Shown piece after piece: positions 53,935 to 64,000 of a stretch of DNA of 64,000 nt. A program made the translations under genes and the position numbers. How positions within the stretch are numbered: position 1 is the first letter of the stretch; each line of letters opens with the position of its first letter. The stretch is from Thinopyrum elongatum (lineage: Eukaryota > Streptophyta > Magnoliopsida > Poales > Poaceae): contig CM022303.1 in NCBI GenBank assembly GCA_011799875.1, positions 67,449,446 to 67,513,445 on the forward strand. The letters are read 5' to 3'. The notes under the pieces were generated by a model. It was not told the DNA's origin. It ran no database searches and was given only the letters and a program-made list of their open reading frames with translations.

Positions 53935-55960
53935 ACCTGCAGATCGCTCCCTGCAGATCACAGCAGCAGCTCCATATCGACCCCCGCGACCTACCGCAGC
54001 ATCCACGTTCAGTTTCGCAAAACCTTCCGGAGGGGCGATCCAAGCAGAAGGGCGCGGTACAATTCCCGTTGATCCTTCCCTTGTTGGCACTAAAACCTGA
54101 ACCTCGGATATAAAAGAGTTGATAAAGCCATGCTTCACTTGGGGTGGCTTGAATATACCTTCATAAATGGCTTTCCTTCTTGCTCCCCAAATGGCCCAAA
54201 GTGACACTGCAAACCTGACAAACTCGTTTGCTGTTAAAGCCTCCTGCATCACAAATAACCACTGTTTGGGACACTCGTGTTGGTGAATGCATAGTTGATC
54301 CAGTATGGCCTCAGATGAAAGCGCCCAAGTGCTGCGAGACATTGAGCAATTAAGCAGCGCGTGCCGCCAAGAATCATGTGATCCGCACAAAGCACATGCT
54401 ACTGTTCGTTGCCATATTCCTTCGATGTAGAACCTCACCCGAGGGAATAGAGTGTCTAGCCAGTCGCCACAAAAATACCCTGATTTTGGATGGTACGTAG
54501 ATTTTCCAAATTGCCTTCCACTCCTTGCTATTCCCCTCACTGCTAGATGGTGCCTCACGCCCTTCAAGCCATCCTTCTCTGTCATATTTAGTACGAACCA
54601 GCATGCGATATGCAGAGCCCACAGAAAAGTGTCCTTGAGGTTCTTCACTCCATGACCAAAAATCATCAATCCGCCTAGTGCACAGAGGTATTTTTAAGAT
54701 GGCTTCCGCATCAAAAGCAGTGAACACCGATCGAATGAGTTCCTCCCTCCAGGAAGCCATACTCGTTTCAATAAGGTCCGATACCATTTGTGGTGGTGCT
54801 TGAAGCAGTGAGGTGATCGGCCGTTTAAAACTGTCTCGTGGTATCCAGTTGTGGTCCCATATGCTGATAGTAGCTCCATCACCAATCCTTCTAATTATAC
54901 CTTGTGCCAACACAACTCTCCCATCTATAATTGCTCTCCAAATCTGAGACGGGTGAGATCCCAGTTCTGCTTGAAGGAGCGAAACCCCAGGATAGTAAAT
55001 TGCCTTAAGCAGTCTAGCACTCAAACATTCTGTCTCATTCATTAGTTTCCACGCTTGTCTCGACAACAACGCTAAGTTGAAAAGCTCCAAATCTCGAAAT
55101 CCCATTCCTCCCATATGCTTTGGTGTGGTCATGATGTCCCATGCAACCCATGCTGGTTTGCGCTTCCCACGTTTGTTGCCCCACCAAAACTGACGGATGA
55201 TAGATGTAACATTGTCGCAAAGCCCTCTCGGTAACCTGAAGCAAGACATGGAGTAGACTGTGATTGCTTGTGCCACTGATTTAATAAGGATTTCCTTTCC
55301 TGCAGCCGACAAGAGCTTCTGCATCCACCCCTTCACTTTCTCCCACACTCTATCACGCAAATATTTAAACGTGCCATTTTTAGAATGACCCACATCTGTT
55401 GGCATTCCAAGGTAACGCTCATTAAGGGACTCATTGTGAACAATAAGCTGGTTCTTCACTCCATCTCTAATCACTTGTGGGCACCCTTTACTGAAGAAAA
55501 TTGATGATTTTTCAGTATTGATTTTCTGACCTGAAGCATTGCAGTACATAATCAGTAGGTTTGAAACACTTTCTGCACCCTCAACACTAGACTTGAAAAG
55601 CAACAGGCTGTCATCTGCAAATAGAAGGTGGTTCACGGCCAAGGCCGTAGGCGCCACTTTAATACCTGTCAGCAAAGATGACTGAGAACTGGATTTTAGG
55701 AGGCACGAAAAGCCCTCTACTGCAATCAAAAATAGGTAAGGAGAGATAGGATCTCCCTGCCGAATCCCTCTCGACGGATAGAACCGTTCGAGTCTTTCTC
55801 CATTAAACAACACTGAAAAGGAAACTGAAGAAACCATGGCCATTACTGTATCAATCCAACTTGCTGCAAAACCCAATTTCTCCATAATAGCCCTCAAGTA
55901 AGACCACTCCAGCCTATCATAGGCTTTCATCATATCGAGCTTCAGAGCACAATAGCCACC
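53935..55960 (-). mobile_element. LINE fragment (RT, zf-RVT, partial RNase H)
   Basis: Minus-strand reading begins G-Y-C-A-L-K-L-D-M-M-K-A-Y-D-R-L-E-W (55960) and continues with G-I-R-Q-G-D-P-I-S-P-Y-L-F, the RT motif L-L-F-A-D-D-S-L-L and Y-L-G-M-P. The zf-RVT region follows (W-K-A-I-W-K-I-Y-V-P-S-K-I-R-V-F-L-W-R). A frameshift near 54405 leads into C-A-L-C-G-S-H-D-S-W-R-H, then the start of RNase H (F-A-K-L-N-V-D-A-A-V). This is a plant L1-clade LINE lacking the endonuclease region (right) and the RNase H end and 3' tail (left). The left junction is fused to the CACTA-1 transposase. Confidence 0.92.
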
Positions 55961-56299
55961 TCAATCGATTCTTCATAGCCCACCTCAATCCGATTGGATC
56001 GCAACAGACATGAGCCGGGCCCAACTTGCTGGTTGTGATGATTGGTACGTACGAGCCTTTAAGGTGGGCTCCCAGAAAAAATGGGCCTTCAGATCTTCTC
56101 CGAACAAGCGTCTGTGTCCGACACAAAACCATATAGTTTCCCGTCGCCTCCATGTTACCGCCGGCGCCGCCTCTCCGCTAAGCGGCTGCGCGCTTCGAGG
56201 ACCTCATTCCCAGCCCCCCGTCGCCGAGCTGCCGCACGCTTCGTCAAGGTAGACGTTGTTGCCTTCACTTATCCGGATGCCCCTCGCCGCCAGACAACC
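55961..56299. other. Upstream region of the FAS1 gene
   Basis: A short direct repeat (ATAGCCCACCTCAATC(C)GATT-like, 55968-55995) marks the edge of the LINE fragment. The remainder is GC-rich leader. An open frame from 56081 is in frame with the FAS1 ATG, but no conserved start is seen before 56300. Confidence 0.4.
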
Positions 56300-57053
56300 A
56301 TGGCGCACTGCCCCGCTCTCCTCGCCATCGTGCTTCCCTTCATCGTCGTTGCTGCTCATATTATCGCCACCACCACCTTCTCCAGCTGCTCCGCCTGCCC
56401 CCAGCACGCCACATCCTCCTCCCCACGCCACCGGCCCGAACCCGCTGTTTTGGAGGAGGTCATGAAGGCAGGATCGGTCGCCATGGATTTGGTTCAGAGG
56501 CTGGACCATCTAGCCCAGGTGCTCCGGCTGTTCGGCTATGAGAGCATGGCCTCCGCCATGCCGCTCCTGTCAGACACGTGGATGCTCATGATGTTCCCCG
56601 GTCCCATCACCGTCTTCGCCGTTCCCGATGATGCCTTTGAGGCAGCTTGCCATGGCTGCCCCGTTCGTTCCCATGTGTTGAAGCAAATGGCTACTGGGTC
56701 ATATCACTTCTCAATGCTATCTTCGCGACCATCGTTGAAGCTTGTTACACCGGCGTTCGTCTTTTGCATGTTGTCCGTGACTAACTTGGTGTATTCTGTT
56801 GCTTGCCGGTGACAATATCACTAGGGTCGTATGCATCAACTCTGTGGAGGTTACCCGTCCTGACTTGTACAGCGACGGGCACTTTGTTGTTCATGGGGTG
56901 AATAGCTACATCCACTTGCCGGCTCATGAATCCTGTTCCTACAGGTGCAATGGACGGTCTCTCTTAGTGTCATGGGTTGTTAACATCGTGTGGTATATTT
57001 TCTTCTGGCGCATGATAACGTGGTGTTGCAGTTGTATCCATTTTAATAGATGA
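56300..57053 (+). pseudogene. FAS1-domain (fasciclin-like) secreted protein gene, 3' frameshift
   Basis: ATG 56300 opens with a signal peptide (L-L-A-I-V-L-P-F-I-V-V-A-A-H-I-I-A) and a Ser/Pro/His linker. The FAS1 domain follows (L-F-G-Y-E-S-M-A-S-A-M-P-L-L, P-I-T-V-F-A-V-P-D-D-A-F, V-L-K-Q-M-A-T-G-S-Y-H-F). The frame stops at 56810-56812, while the end of the domain (V-E-V-T-R-P-D-L-Y-S-D-G-H-F-V-V-H-G-V) continues in another frame from about 56799 to 57053. A one-base indel near 56800 is the likely cause. FAS1 proteins act in the cell wall or apoplast in adhesion. A sequencing error cannot be excluded. Confidence 0.8.
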
Positions 57054-57240
57054 TGCATTGCCCACTACTGTAACATAAGAAAACTGATTAGTTGAATAAC
57101 AATCGACTGATTCATGTGTGGATATGTATGGATGAATGTATTATGTATCTACATGTACTAAAACTTGTTTGTCCTGATAAATGGTTTGCGTCTGGTGTTT
57201 CAGACCAGTTGTCCACCAAGAAAATGAAGTGACGGTGGAA

Positions 57241-57400
57241 GCAACTACCGAACTGATCCAACACAGCGATGTATCAACACCACCTGCAAGCAAGAGGAAG
57301 CTGCATATACGAAGAAACAACAACTACCGAACTGATATGAGACAGCGATGTATCGACACCACCTGCAGAAGCAAGAAGCTGCATATATGAAGAAACAATA
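57241..57400. repeat. ~80-bp tandem duplication 3' of the FAS1 gene
   Basis: Two copies of CAACTACCGAACTGAT..AGCGATGTATC(A/G)ACACCACCTGCA..GCTGCATATA.GAAGAAACAA lie at about 57240-57320 and 57321-57400. They are open in one frame, but no family is recognised. Confidence 0.8.
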
Positions 57401-57746
57401 CGATTGATCCCAGCATCTAGGATATCATAACACTCTAGGTGCCTTGTCTAATCATAAACGTAATACAATTTTATGCGGGCCAATAAGGTATGCATTGTTC
57501 ATCGCAAAAAATAATAATAAGGTATGCTTGTTGCCTATAAACTACCTTGTTTGGGTGGCAATCTTTCCCTATCGGGCCTCGTATGGACACACAATAGAAA
57601 ACATTTTTTTCTGCTTGGTAATACGTGTATCATTCATATCTAAAAATAAAAATACAAGGTACGTAAAGACCGACATGACAAAACTGAAAAGATAGCAGAA
57701 CATCTCTGAGCTTGACACCAACACCCGTCACCTGCCTCCAGCACCA
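57401..57746. other. Spacer with possible LINE 3' tail
   Basis: From about 57605 the strand reads TTTTTTTCTGCTTGGTAATACG..ATTCATAT. On the minus strand this is a sequence ending in a poly-A tract, like the 3' end of a LINE. A similar tail (TTTTTTTTTGCATGGTAATATG) occurs at about 61240. No gene is seen. Confidence 0.35.
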
Positions 57747-58142
57747 CACTAGTAGAGGAACAGCCTTTAGTCCCGGTTGGGAAGGACCTTTAGTCCCGGG
57801 TCACCAACCGGGACAAATAAATCGGGACTAAAGGCCCCAACCCTTTAGTCCCGGTTGGCCACGACCCGGGACTAAATCCCTTCCACGTGGCCGGCAGCGC
57901 ACGCCGGGGGCTGGGGACATTTAGTCCCGGTTGGTGCCACCAACCGGGACTAAAGATTTTGGGGTTTAGGGTTTTAGGATTTATGGTTTATGGTTTATTT
58001 TTCCTTTTCATTTTCTTTTTTTCATTTAATTCTTTTTCATTTCAAACATATTTTACGCTACTACATACTGTACATGTCATGCATATATAATAGAATTTCT
58101 CGTATGACCAATCATATATCATAGAATTTCTCGTACGACCAT

Positions 58143-58143
<1 letters not shown>
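57747..58143. mobile_element. CACTA-3 end fragment, same family
   Basis: CACTAGTAGAGGAACAGC at 57747 is followed by five TTTAGTCCCGGTT-type subterminal repeats (to 57950). Then comes the TTTCATTTAATTCTTTTTCATTTCAAACATA..CTACTACATA sequence also found at 24360 and 25770. It is truncated at the microsatellite after ~400 bp. Confidence 0.85.

Positions 58144-58232
<89 letters not shown>
58144..58232. repeat. Compound (CA)n(TA)n microsatellite
   Basis: About 20 CA units are followed by about 23 TA units. Open frames over it on both strands are repeat artefacts. Confidence 0.97.
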
Positions 58233-58235
<3 letters not shown>

Positions 58236-60799
58236 CGTGCGTTGTAACGGGAGAGATATTGCTTTGCGAGAAGCATCAGGAAAGATAGTTGATGTGTCCA
58301 TGAAAACGGTCTCCACAGCGGTGGGGCGACAGAGCGAGGAGCTGCGGTGTTCTCGCGGGTCATGTTTGGCCCGCGAGATCTGGATAGTGGTGGGGTTGGT
58401 CGGACTGTCGGCCACCATCGCCATCGCCATCGAAGAATCTTTATTCAGCGATGTCATCATCGCCATCGAAGCAAAGACGATGAACATCCTAAAAACCTAG
58501 ACTACGAAGGAGTAGAAACGATCCACACGCGTGGATCCGGCGACCCCCCTCACCACCGACGACTGGGGTCGCCAGCGGAGGGGAGCCGCCGGAGAATGAC
58601 GCTGAAAGACTGGCCTCTGCTGGCGGCGGCTAGGTTTACAGCCGCCAGGGAATGAGAGGAAAACGATCAGCCTTGCCAACTAATAGGAAACACTAGTAAG
58701 TAGAGAAAAATAAACACATGAAAATCCGAAGGCAGTGAAAAGAACAACATAGGAGTCCAAACAAAAACAATTCCATTTCAGCCTTCTTATTCTTCAAAAT
58801 ACTAGAACAATTTCGATTGAATGAAAAAATTGCAAATCGCAGATCAACTGATTAACTTTGAGAAGAGTAGGCAACGACACCAACGATCTGATATACTCCC
58901 TCCATTCCCAAATATAAGTCTTTCTAGAGATTCCAATACAATCTACGTATAGATGTATATAGACATATCTTTGAATGTAGATTCACTCATTTTGCTCCAA
59001 ATGTAGTCCGTATTGTAATCTTTAGAAAGACTTATATTTAGAAACGGAGATGGTTAGGCGCGGAATTTTCTCCTTCCTAATTAACAGCTTCTAGTGACCA
59101 GTCCCATGTATCTAGCAATTCTGTCCTTCTAGTAACTAACTGCTTCCTAGAAATTATGTTAATTGTTTTGGTAAATCATGATTGCTTCCCACAAATAAAT
59201 ACATAAAATAATGCTTCGCACTAATTAAGGATTTGCTTCCAGTAAACAAATAAAAAATCATTTATGTAGATTTGTTTTTTTGGAAACGCAAAGTGGTATG
59301 GAAACATCTTTTTTATCCATGCTAGCTCATTCAATGGAAACATATTATTCGAAGAAACTGCTTCAAAATAAAAATGTTCCAAAAATCTGTTCCAGTTGAA
59401 TAATCTCGGTTGGAAGTAGGACGTTTAAAGTGAAACGTTGGGTTATACACAACATGTAATCTGAACACATGAAGCATCAGGCAGCAATGGTGGAAGCATG
59501 CCAGATTAATGTGTAAGCGAAGCATAATTTATTGGATGCATAGAAAGCATAGTGTGCTATTGTTAGAAGAATGATTATTTAGTGTCTAATCGGAACTTTG
59601 TTCAACTGTGTAGGAAGCATAAATGTTTTGTAAAACCTCCATCACTTGGTTATTCTGTAACCAAAGCTTCAATTTTGTGAGTAGGAAGCAAAAACGGACA
59701 TACATTGGATGCAAAATTTAGAAGATGGTGCAACATCCATGTGCGACATACAATTACATCAGACCTTGTGCTTCCAAAGCCCATGGCCGATACAAAGTTT
59801 GCTCCACGATGTGGGACGTAACAATTACAAAGTTTGCTTCCAAGCTGATGAAGAGTACAGTATCCACTGAGATGCTCAATTTCTTTCCACACAGCATGGC
59901 CACCAACGACCACCGCTCCATTCTCACCGTCGGCAAAGCATTTTCTTCCACTCCACCAATTGGCGCTGGAGAAATTTAGGAAGCATGAATTGTTTGATTT
60001 AACTACAAATAGAACTCCTTCAAAATAATATCAAAAATGGAAATGAAGCAAACTGAACAGTATAGAAGCACAAGCCTCAAACATATGAAGGAAACTGTTG
60101 AAGAAACACAACTATGGTGCTTATGAAGCATGAAATTTTGGAAGCATCGTATCATGCATTCCAACATAATTTGCGTAGTGGAAGAATAGATTTTCAAAAG
60201 TGGGAATAATAAAATATTTATAGGTAGTCGATAAAAACCAGATCATGAAAGGGGATTATCGGCAACTTGTCCATAATATGTGGGAAATTAGGAAGCAACA
60301 ATTTGTTGTCCATAATATGTATGAGGCATGGAGACGAAGCAAAACTGAACACACCTATACAGACTAAAGATGCAAAGGTAGGGCACACATGTAGCACGTT
60401 GTATGGACTAGCTATGCATCATCCTTTGGTCGTTGCGAACAAGGGACACCAGAGCCAGACACCAGTAATATTGACTTCCTCTGCGACGTTGGTGAGGCTC
60501 CGGGACACCTTGGTGTGCCGATGTTGAAGGTCTGCACGGACAGCTAGGTTAGCAAAAATGATGTAGCTAGATGAGGACGGAGGAGCGAAATCATGCCCAG
60601 ATTGGGGAGGTGCTCACCATATTAAGGCCACCATGGTCGCCTATAGGAGAGAACGTCCGCGTTGCAGACCACCATGATGGACTGATGTGCTGTGGCGGAA
60701 GGTAGATCGGAGGGATCGCCGAGCGTGGCCAGAATAGCGATGGAGCGGTCAATTATGGATCCGTCTTGATTTCCCAAACAGTGGGTGCATAATCAACGG
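58233..60799. other. Unassigned region, probably transposon-derived
   Basis: It begins GCCCGTGCGTTGTAACGGGAG just after the TA repeat, a phrase that looks like a DNA-transposon terminus. It has GC-rich DNA to 58680, then AT-rich DNA with recurrent GAAGCA/TGCTTCC phrases (59150-60330). Apart from the Stowaway MITE at 58896 no coding frame or known element was recognised. The opposite terminus was not found. Confidence 0.35.
58896..59053. mobile_element. Stowaway MITE
   Basis: CTCCCTCCATTCCCAAATAT at 58896 is preceded by TA. The right end GAAACGGAGATGG is followed within two bases by TA. The interior, as in the element at 462-623, contains AAATATAAGTCTTTCTAGAG and its inverted partner CTTTAGAAAGACTTATATTT. 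Confidence 0.9.
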
Positions 60800-61185
60800 G
60801 TTTGCAGCAAGGTTTTGGTTACCGGTCGAAATTTTGAGATTTCCCATGGTTACCGCGTATTTCCATGCTCCTCGGTAAATCCCCATACCGAGCAAAAAAT
60901 ACCATTTTTTTTAATTTTTTTGAATTTAAACACTCGATTTATAGTAAAGTACGTAGGATGTAATTAATGCCATGAGAGTTAGTTCTGGCGTGTCTGTAGC
61001 AACCTAGTTCCTATTTTGAGAGGTCTCTGGTTCAAATGTTCGGTCATTCACTTACTTGAATTCAAAATTCAACTATAAAATTCGTTCGAAATATTCTCGG
61101 TATTTCTCGGTAACCGTGGTAACCACGTTTATCAGTCCCCCTCGGTAAAAATGCCTCATTCGGTAACCAAAACCTTGGTTTGTAG
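60800..61185. mobile_element. 370-bp hAT-type MITE
   Basis: Perfect 17-bp terminal inverted repeats CAAGGTTTTGGTTACCG / CGGTAACCAAAACCTTG (60808 and 61177) are flanked by an 8-bp direct repeat GTTTGCAG/GTTTGTAG (one mismatch). Internal GGTAACC/GGTTACC motifs repeat. It has no coding capacity. Confidence 0.85.
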
Positions 61186-61641
61186 GCAGCTTCCGTCCTT
61201 GATTAATGTGTGCCTTTAATGGAGAGAGAGGAAGAGGTTTTTTTTTTGCATGGTAATATGTGCCTCATTTATATCATAAGGATTATAGTACGAGGCACGT
61301 ACACGCCGACTTGGCCTCAGGTGGATGTCGCCGTGTGTCGCTCAAAGGAAACGGCATTGCAACTAAGGCCAAGGCTGTTAAAAAGAGCTTGGAGAATTGG
61401 CCCCATTAAATCGCGCCCGCGGTCGTACCCACCAAATTTTAGATCACCCACCAAAAATTTCATCTTGGGCCAAAGAGTAACACCCAAATTTTGGATCACC
61501 CGCCGAAATTTTCTTCTTGTGCCAATGAGTAGCACCAAAATTTCTGAAATATAATTGTTATAACATAACAATAATTATTAAGTGTACCTGCAGCAGAAAA
61601 TAAATAAACAGAACTAAAGCAACATAGTACCGAGAATGACA
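61186..61641. other. Spacer with possible LINE 3' tail
   Basis: Minus-strand reading at about 61240-61310 ends in ATATTACCATGC plus poly-A, like 57605. Short imperfect repeats ACCCACCAAATTTTAGATCACCC / ACCCAAATTTTGGATCACCC occur at 61430-61500. No gene is seen. Confidence 0.35.
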
Positions 61642-62070
61642 CTATGAATTACATTTGTTGGTGCTATGGAACTCGCCGATCCAACATGGCGTGTATGGAA
61701 AATATTTGTACTCTCGCCGTTCATTAGGTATTGGTGGCCCTTCAAAAAGTTGATATTTCGCTGGGCGCATGTTACCTAAGCATTCAACCCTCGAGTGATT
61801 CAAATGATAAGCGTGTAGCGTAGCGTCCCATTATTTGTCCGTGAAGCTGCTCAAGAAGAGAATCTCTTTGAATGGGTGAAATCCAAGTACGTGACATCCA
61901 TGGCGACGACGCCCTTGAACCACATCTATGTTATTATCTACATCGTCATTGTCAGAGTTCCATTCAGCTTTTTCTTTGTCTATTGCTTTCTTCTTGACTT
62001 CTAGAAGTTGAGAAAGAAAGAATTCATAGTTAATGTCTTCTAGGACCCATGGACCATGCAGAGTGAATAG
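61642..62070 (-). pseudogene. F-box-associated-domain gene, last exon, cut by MULE
   Basis: Minus strand from 62070: L-H-G-P-W-V-L-E-D-I-N-Y-E-F-F-L-S-Q-L-L, an acidic stretch, H-V-L-G-F-H-P-F-K-E-I-L-F-L-S. After a TAA at about 61829-61831 it continues in the same frame: A-Y-H-L-N-H-S-R-V-E-C-L-G, F-P-Y-T-P-C-W-I-G-E-F, stop 61642-61644. The F-H-P-[FY]-K-E and Y-T-P-C-W motifs match F-box-associated domains of grass F-box proteins. The MULE end at 62071 replaces all upstream coding sequence. Confidence 0.7.
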
Positions 62071-62427
62071 CAAAAAACTACCACATTACGGGCTATCGTT
62101 GCAAAAAACTACTGTTTTTTTATTTTTTTAAAAACTACCAGAAAAGTGGTGGGATGTTCCAAAAAACCCTAGTGGTCGAATCGTTACAGTTTAAGCACGG
62201 TTATGACACGTGGGGCCCGCCCGTCAGGTTTCTGTCGGCCAGAGGCTGACGGCGCGCATGATGACGGCCGATAGAGCGCGTCGTCCCGACCAGGTGCTTA
62301 GTCACCCACTCCCACTCTCGCTCACTCTCGCTCACCCACTCCCACTCTCTCCCCCCTCGCTCTGTTCTCCCCTTCCCGAGAGCTCTCCATCGTCGCCGAC
62401 CACCTCCCTTCCTCGTCACCGGCCAGG

Positions 62428-63922
62428 ATGCCTTCTTGGAATGATGGAGATGAGAGCTCCGACGACGATAGCATGGGGGGCAACCTGATGGACATGGAGT
62501 GCTTTGTAAGTCTCACCCTCCTCCCTCTGCCATTATTTAGGGTTAGGGTTAGGGTTCAATCGATTTGGGAATTAGGGTTGATGATATGCACATTTGTATG
62601 GATGGATTCCTTTGGTTAAGGTGTTAGGTTTAGCGAGTGCTTGATGGATCTGCAACTATTGGATGCATTGGTTGTCTGGTCTACCTTGTACTACATGTAG
62701 GACACACCTGACACCATCCCTGAGCCACTGTGGTGTGGTGCTCCCATGGAGGAAGTTGCCAAGTGCACTCTGCACCAGATGATGCCTAGGAAGTGTGTTG
62801 CTTTTGAAGGTGCTAACACTGGGAGGAGGTTCTATGGATGCCCTGTTCAGGTGAGTAATGTAGTAAGAGAGGCTCATTGTTATCTGAAGTCAGTGTTCTT
62901 ATTTGCAGAGAGTGGTTTTCCACTTGATATATGAAGTCAGTGATTCATTTATGCTTTGTGGTTATCAGTTATGCTTAGTGGATTCAGTTATGCTGGATGG
63001 ATTCAGTTATTGTGTAGTGATTTGAAGTTTGCAGAAAGTCAGTGATTCAATTATACTAAGTGTTGGTTTCTGTTTGCATTAAGTAGAGTGCAGAAATGCT
63101 CTGTCTTAGTAGCTAGAGTGCAGAAATGCCATCTATCTCTATTTCAAAATAGCTGGCACTGGATTGAGTTATGAATGTGTATATATCCTCCCTAGCTTTA
63201 CTCTATATATATCCTCTGTATATTAATTGTAGTGAATTGCATAGATTTCTGAATTCGTACATCTACTCCTTGTATATTAACTCTGTTTTAACTGAATTTA
63301 GTACTGAATTTATGCATTTTCCTAAGTATGTGTTGTCTGATCGAAGCTAATTTATTTATGAATTTAATATTGTTGTTTGACTTAGCAGGGAGGTGTGAAC
63401 TGTGGTGTAGTTAAGTGGGTTGATCCAGTCCACCCTGATATACTGAAGAACTACCTCATCAAGCTGTGGGAATTGTTCCATGAGCAAAACCTTGGCAGGA
63501 TTCAAGACAAGAATGCATATGATGCTGAGTTAGGCAAGTTGATGAAGGAGAAGGATCATCTGTGTGATGAGAATCAGAAAATGGTTGATGATATTTCCAA
63601 GATGTTTGACTGGCAGGATGGTGTTGGCAAGGTGGACTACCACAAAGCAATGGATGCCGAGAAATTTGAGAAGCAGAAGGAAGAGCTAGAGATGGAGATG
63701 AAGATGGAGAAGCTTAGGCCAGCAAAGGAGCAGAGGTGTATCCTTCAGGCCCAGGCAGACATAATTCACAACACTAGGAAGGCTATGAAAGAGATCAAGG
63801 TGGACAGGGATCTTCTTGCACAAGAGAAGAAAGAGCTGGAGAAAGTTGTAGCTGATCTGCTCAATGCTGGCATTGGGAGCAAGGAAAAACTTGAGCAAAT
63901 CAAGTCCATACTAGAGTCATGA
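62428..63922 (+). CDS. GRF-type zinc-finger/coiled-coil protein of the MULE
   Basis: Exons are 62428-62505, 62701-62850 and 63389-63922, all with GT-AG borders and phase 0, encoding 253 aa. After an acidic start (M-P-S-W-N-D-G-D-E-S-S-D-D-D) comes a GRF-like finger at about residues 38-83: W-C-G-A-P, K-C-V-A-F, R-R-F-Y-G-C-P and N-C-G-V-V-K-W-V-D. Residues 110-250 are a Lys/Glu coiled coil (K-L-M-K-E-K-D-H-L-C, L-A-Q-E-K-K-E-L-E-K-V-V). GRF fingers bind single-stranded nucleic acid in characterised proteins. The function of this transposon-borne class is not known to me. The frame is undamaged. A likely promoter lies in the GC-rich leader 62200-62427, with no clear TATA box. Confidence 0.8.
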
Positions 63923-64000
63923 AGATCAGACTATGGTTGATAAGTAAGTTGGACTACTATATATAAAAGGCCTTGCAAGTTGATGGTGGTAGTTGTATAT
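63923..64000. other. 3' region of the zinc-finger gene
   Basis: A short 3' UTR-like sequence to the window edge; nothing else is visible. Confidence 0.4.

Larger units (their letters stand above)
62071..64000 (+). mobile_element. Left part of a MULE carrying a GRF zinc-finger gene
   Basis: It starts CAAAAAACTACCACATTACG at 62071, the same terminus family as 1-225. Terminal repeats of AAAACTAC(C/T) spacing run to about 62175. The one visible gene is transcribed inward. The right end and any transposase lie beyond the window. It is inserted in the F-box-associated gene fragment. Confidence 0.7.

Noticed and set aside
54374..54669. The LINE-transposase open frame as a new fusion gene
   Set aside because: It begins inside a frameshifted LINE, ends after a few codons of transposase at a stop and has no conserved start. 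It is recorded as a junction only.
58112..58500. Open frames with poly(Thr-His) and poly(Ile-Tyr)
   Set aside because: They are translations of the (CA)n(TA)n microsatellite.

Overview
The window is nuclear DNA of a large-genome grass, most likely a Triticeae cereal (Triticum/Aegilops/Hordeum type). The evidence is F-box/PP2-like lectin genes with GT-AG introns, Stowaway MITEs with CTCCCTCCGT ends, Copia LTR elements primed by Met-tRNA-like sites, two large CACTA elements with TNP2-type transposases, and Mutator-like (MULE) termini. There is no bacterial, phage or CRISPR content. Species and chromosome cannot be fixed from sequence alone.

Host genes. A cluster of three F-box/phloem-protein-2-like paralogues lies on the + strand. 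Copy A (234-1411) is a pseudogene without its 5' part. Copy B (8190-9505) has all three exons but has lost the usual intron-1 acceptor. Copy C (18370-20377) looks intact (277 aa). Further right are a broken DUF295-type gene (21030-24135, minus), a signal-peptide FAS1 (fasciclin-like) gene with a 3' frameshift (56300-57053, plus) and the last exon of an F-box-associated-domain gene (61642-62070, minus) cut by a MULE. Everything else is transposon or unassigned spacer.

Layout. 1-225: MULE end. 234-1411: PP2 copy A, with a Stowaway MITE in its intron and a 160-bp MITE (9-bp target duplication) in its last exon. 1696-7308: a 5.6-kb MULE fragment carrying a transposase tail, a plant-mobile-domain (PMD) gene, a small Ser/Lys-repeat gene and a GRF-like zinc-finger gene, flanked by ~270-bp direct copies of the PP2 3' flank. 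8190-9505: copy B. 10549-18310: two tandem copies of the sequence upstream of copy C. One holds a 220-bp MITE and the other a 5.2-kb Copia. 18370-20377: copy C, with nested small elements in intron 2. 21030-24135: DUF295 pseudogene split by a 2.0-kb gag-only LTR element. 24136-53934: CACTA-1, truncated on the right. 25538-44037: CACTA-2, the same family, inserted inside CACTA-1's Ulp1-like gene. 36880-40925: a 4-kb solo-LTR-like element inside CACTA-2's transposase. 53935-55960: a LINE fragment fused to CACTA-1. 56300-62070: host fragments, a CACTA end, MITEs and unassigned DNA. 62071-64000: left end of a second MULE with an apparently intact GRF zinc-finger/coiled-coil gene.

How it works together. 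The CACTA elements encode a TNP2 transposase, a Ulp1-like cysteine-protease protein and one or two small proteins. Both copies carry nonsense or frameshift lesions. The most unusual item is a ~580-bp inverted repeat in CACTA-2 (30660-31236), made of two diverged, oppositely oriented fragments of an SNF2-helicase gene and absent from CACTA-1. It could fold into a hairpin RNA. Two different MULEs in the window carry zinc-finger plus charged-helix proteins, which suggests a recurrent accessory gene class.
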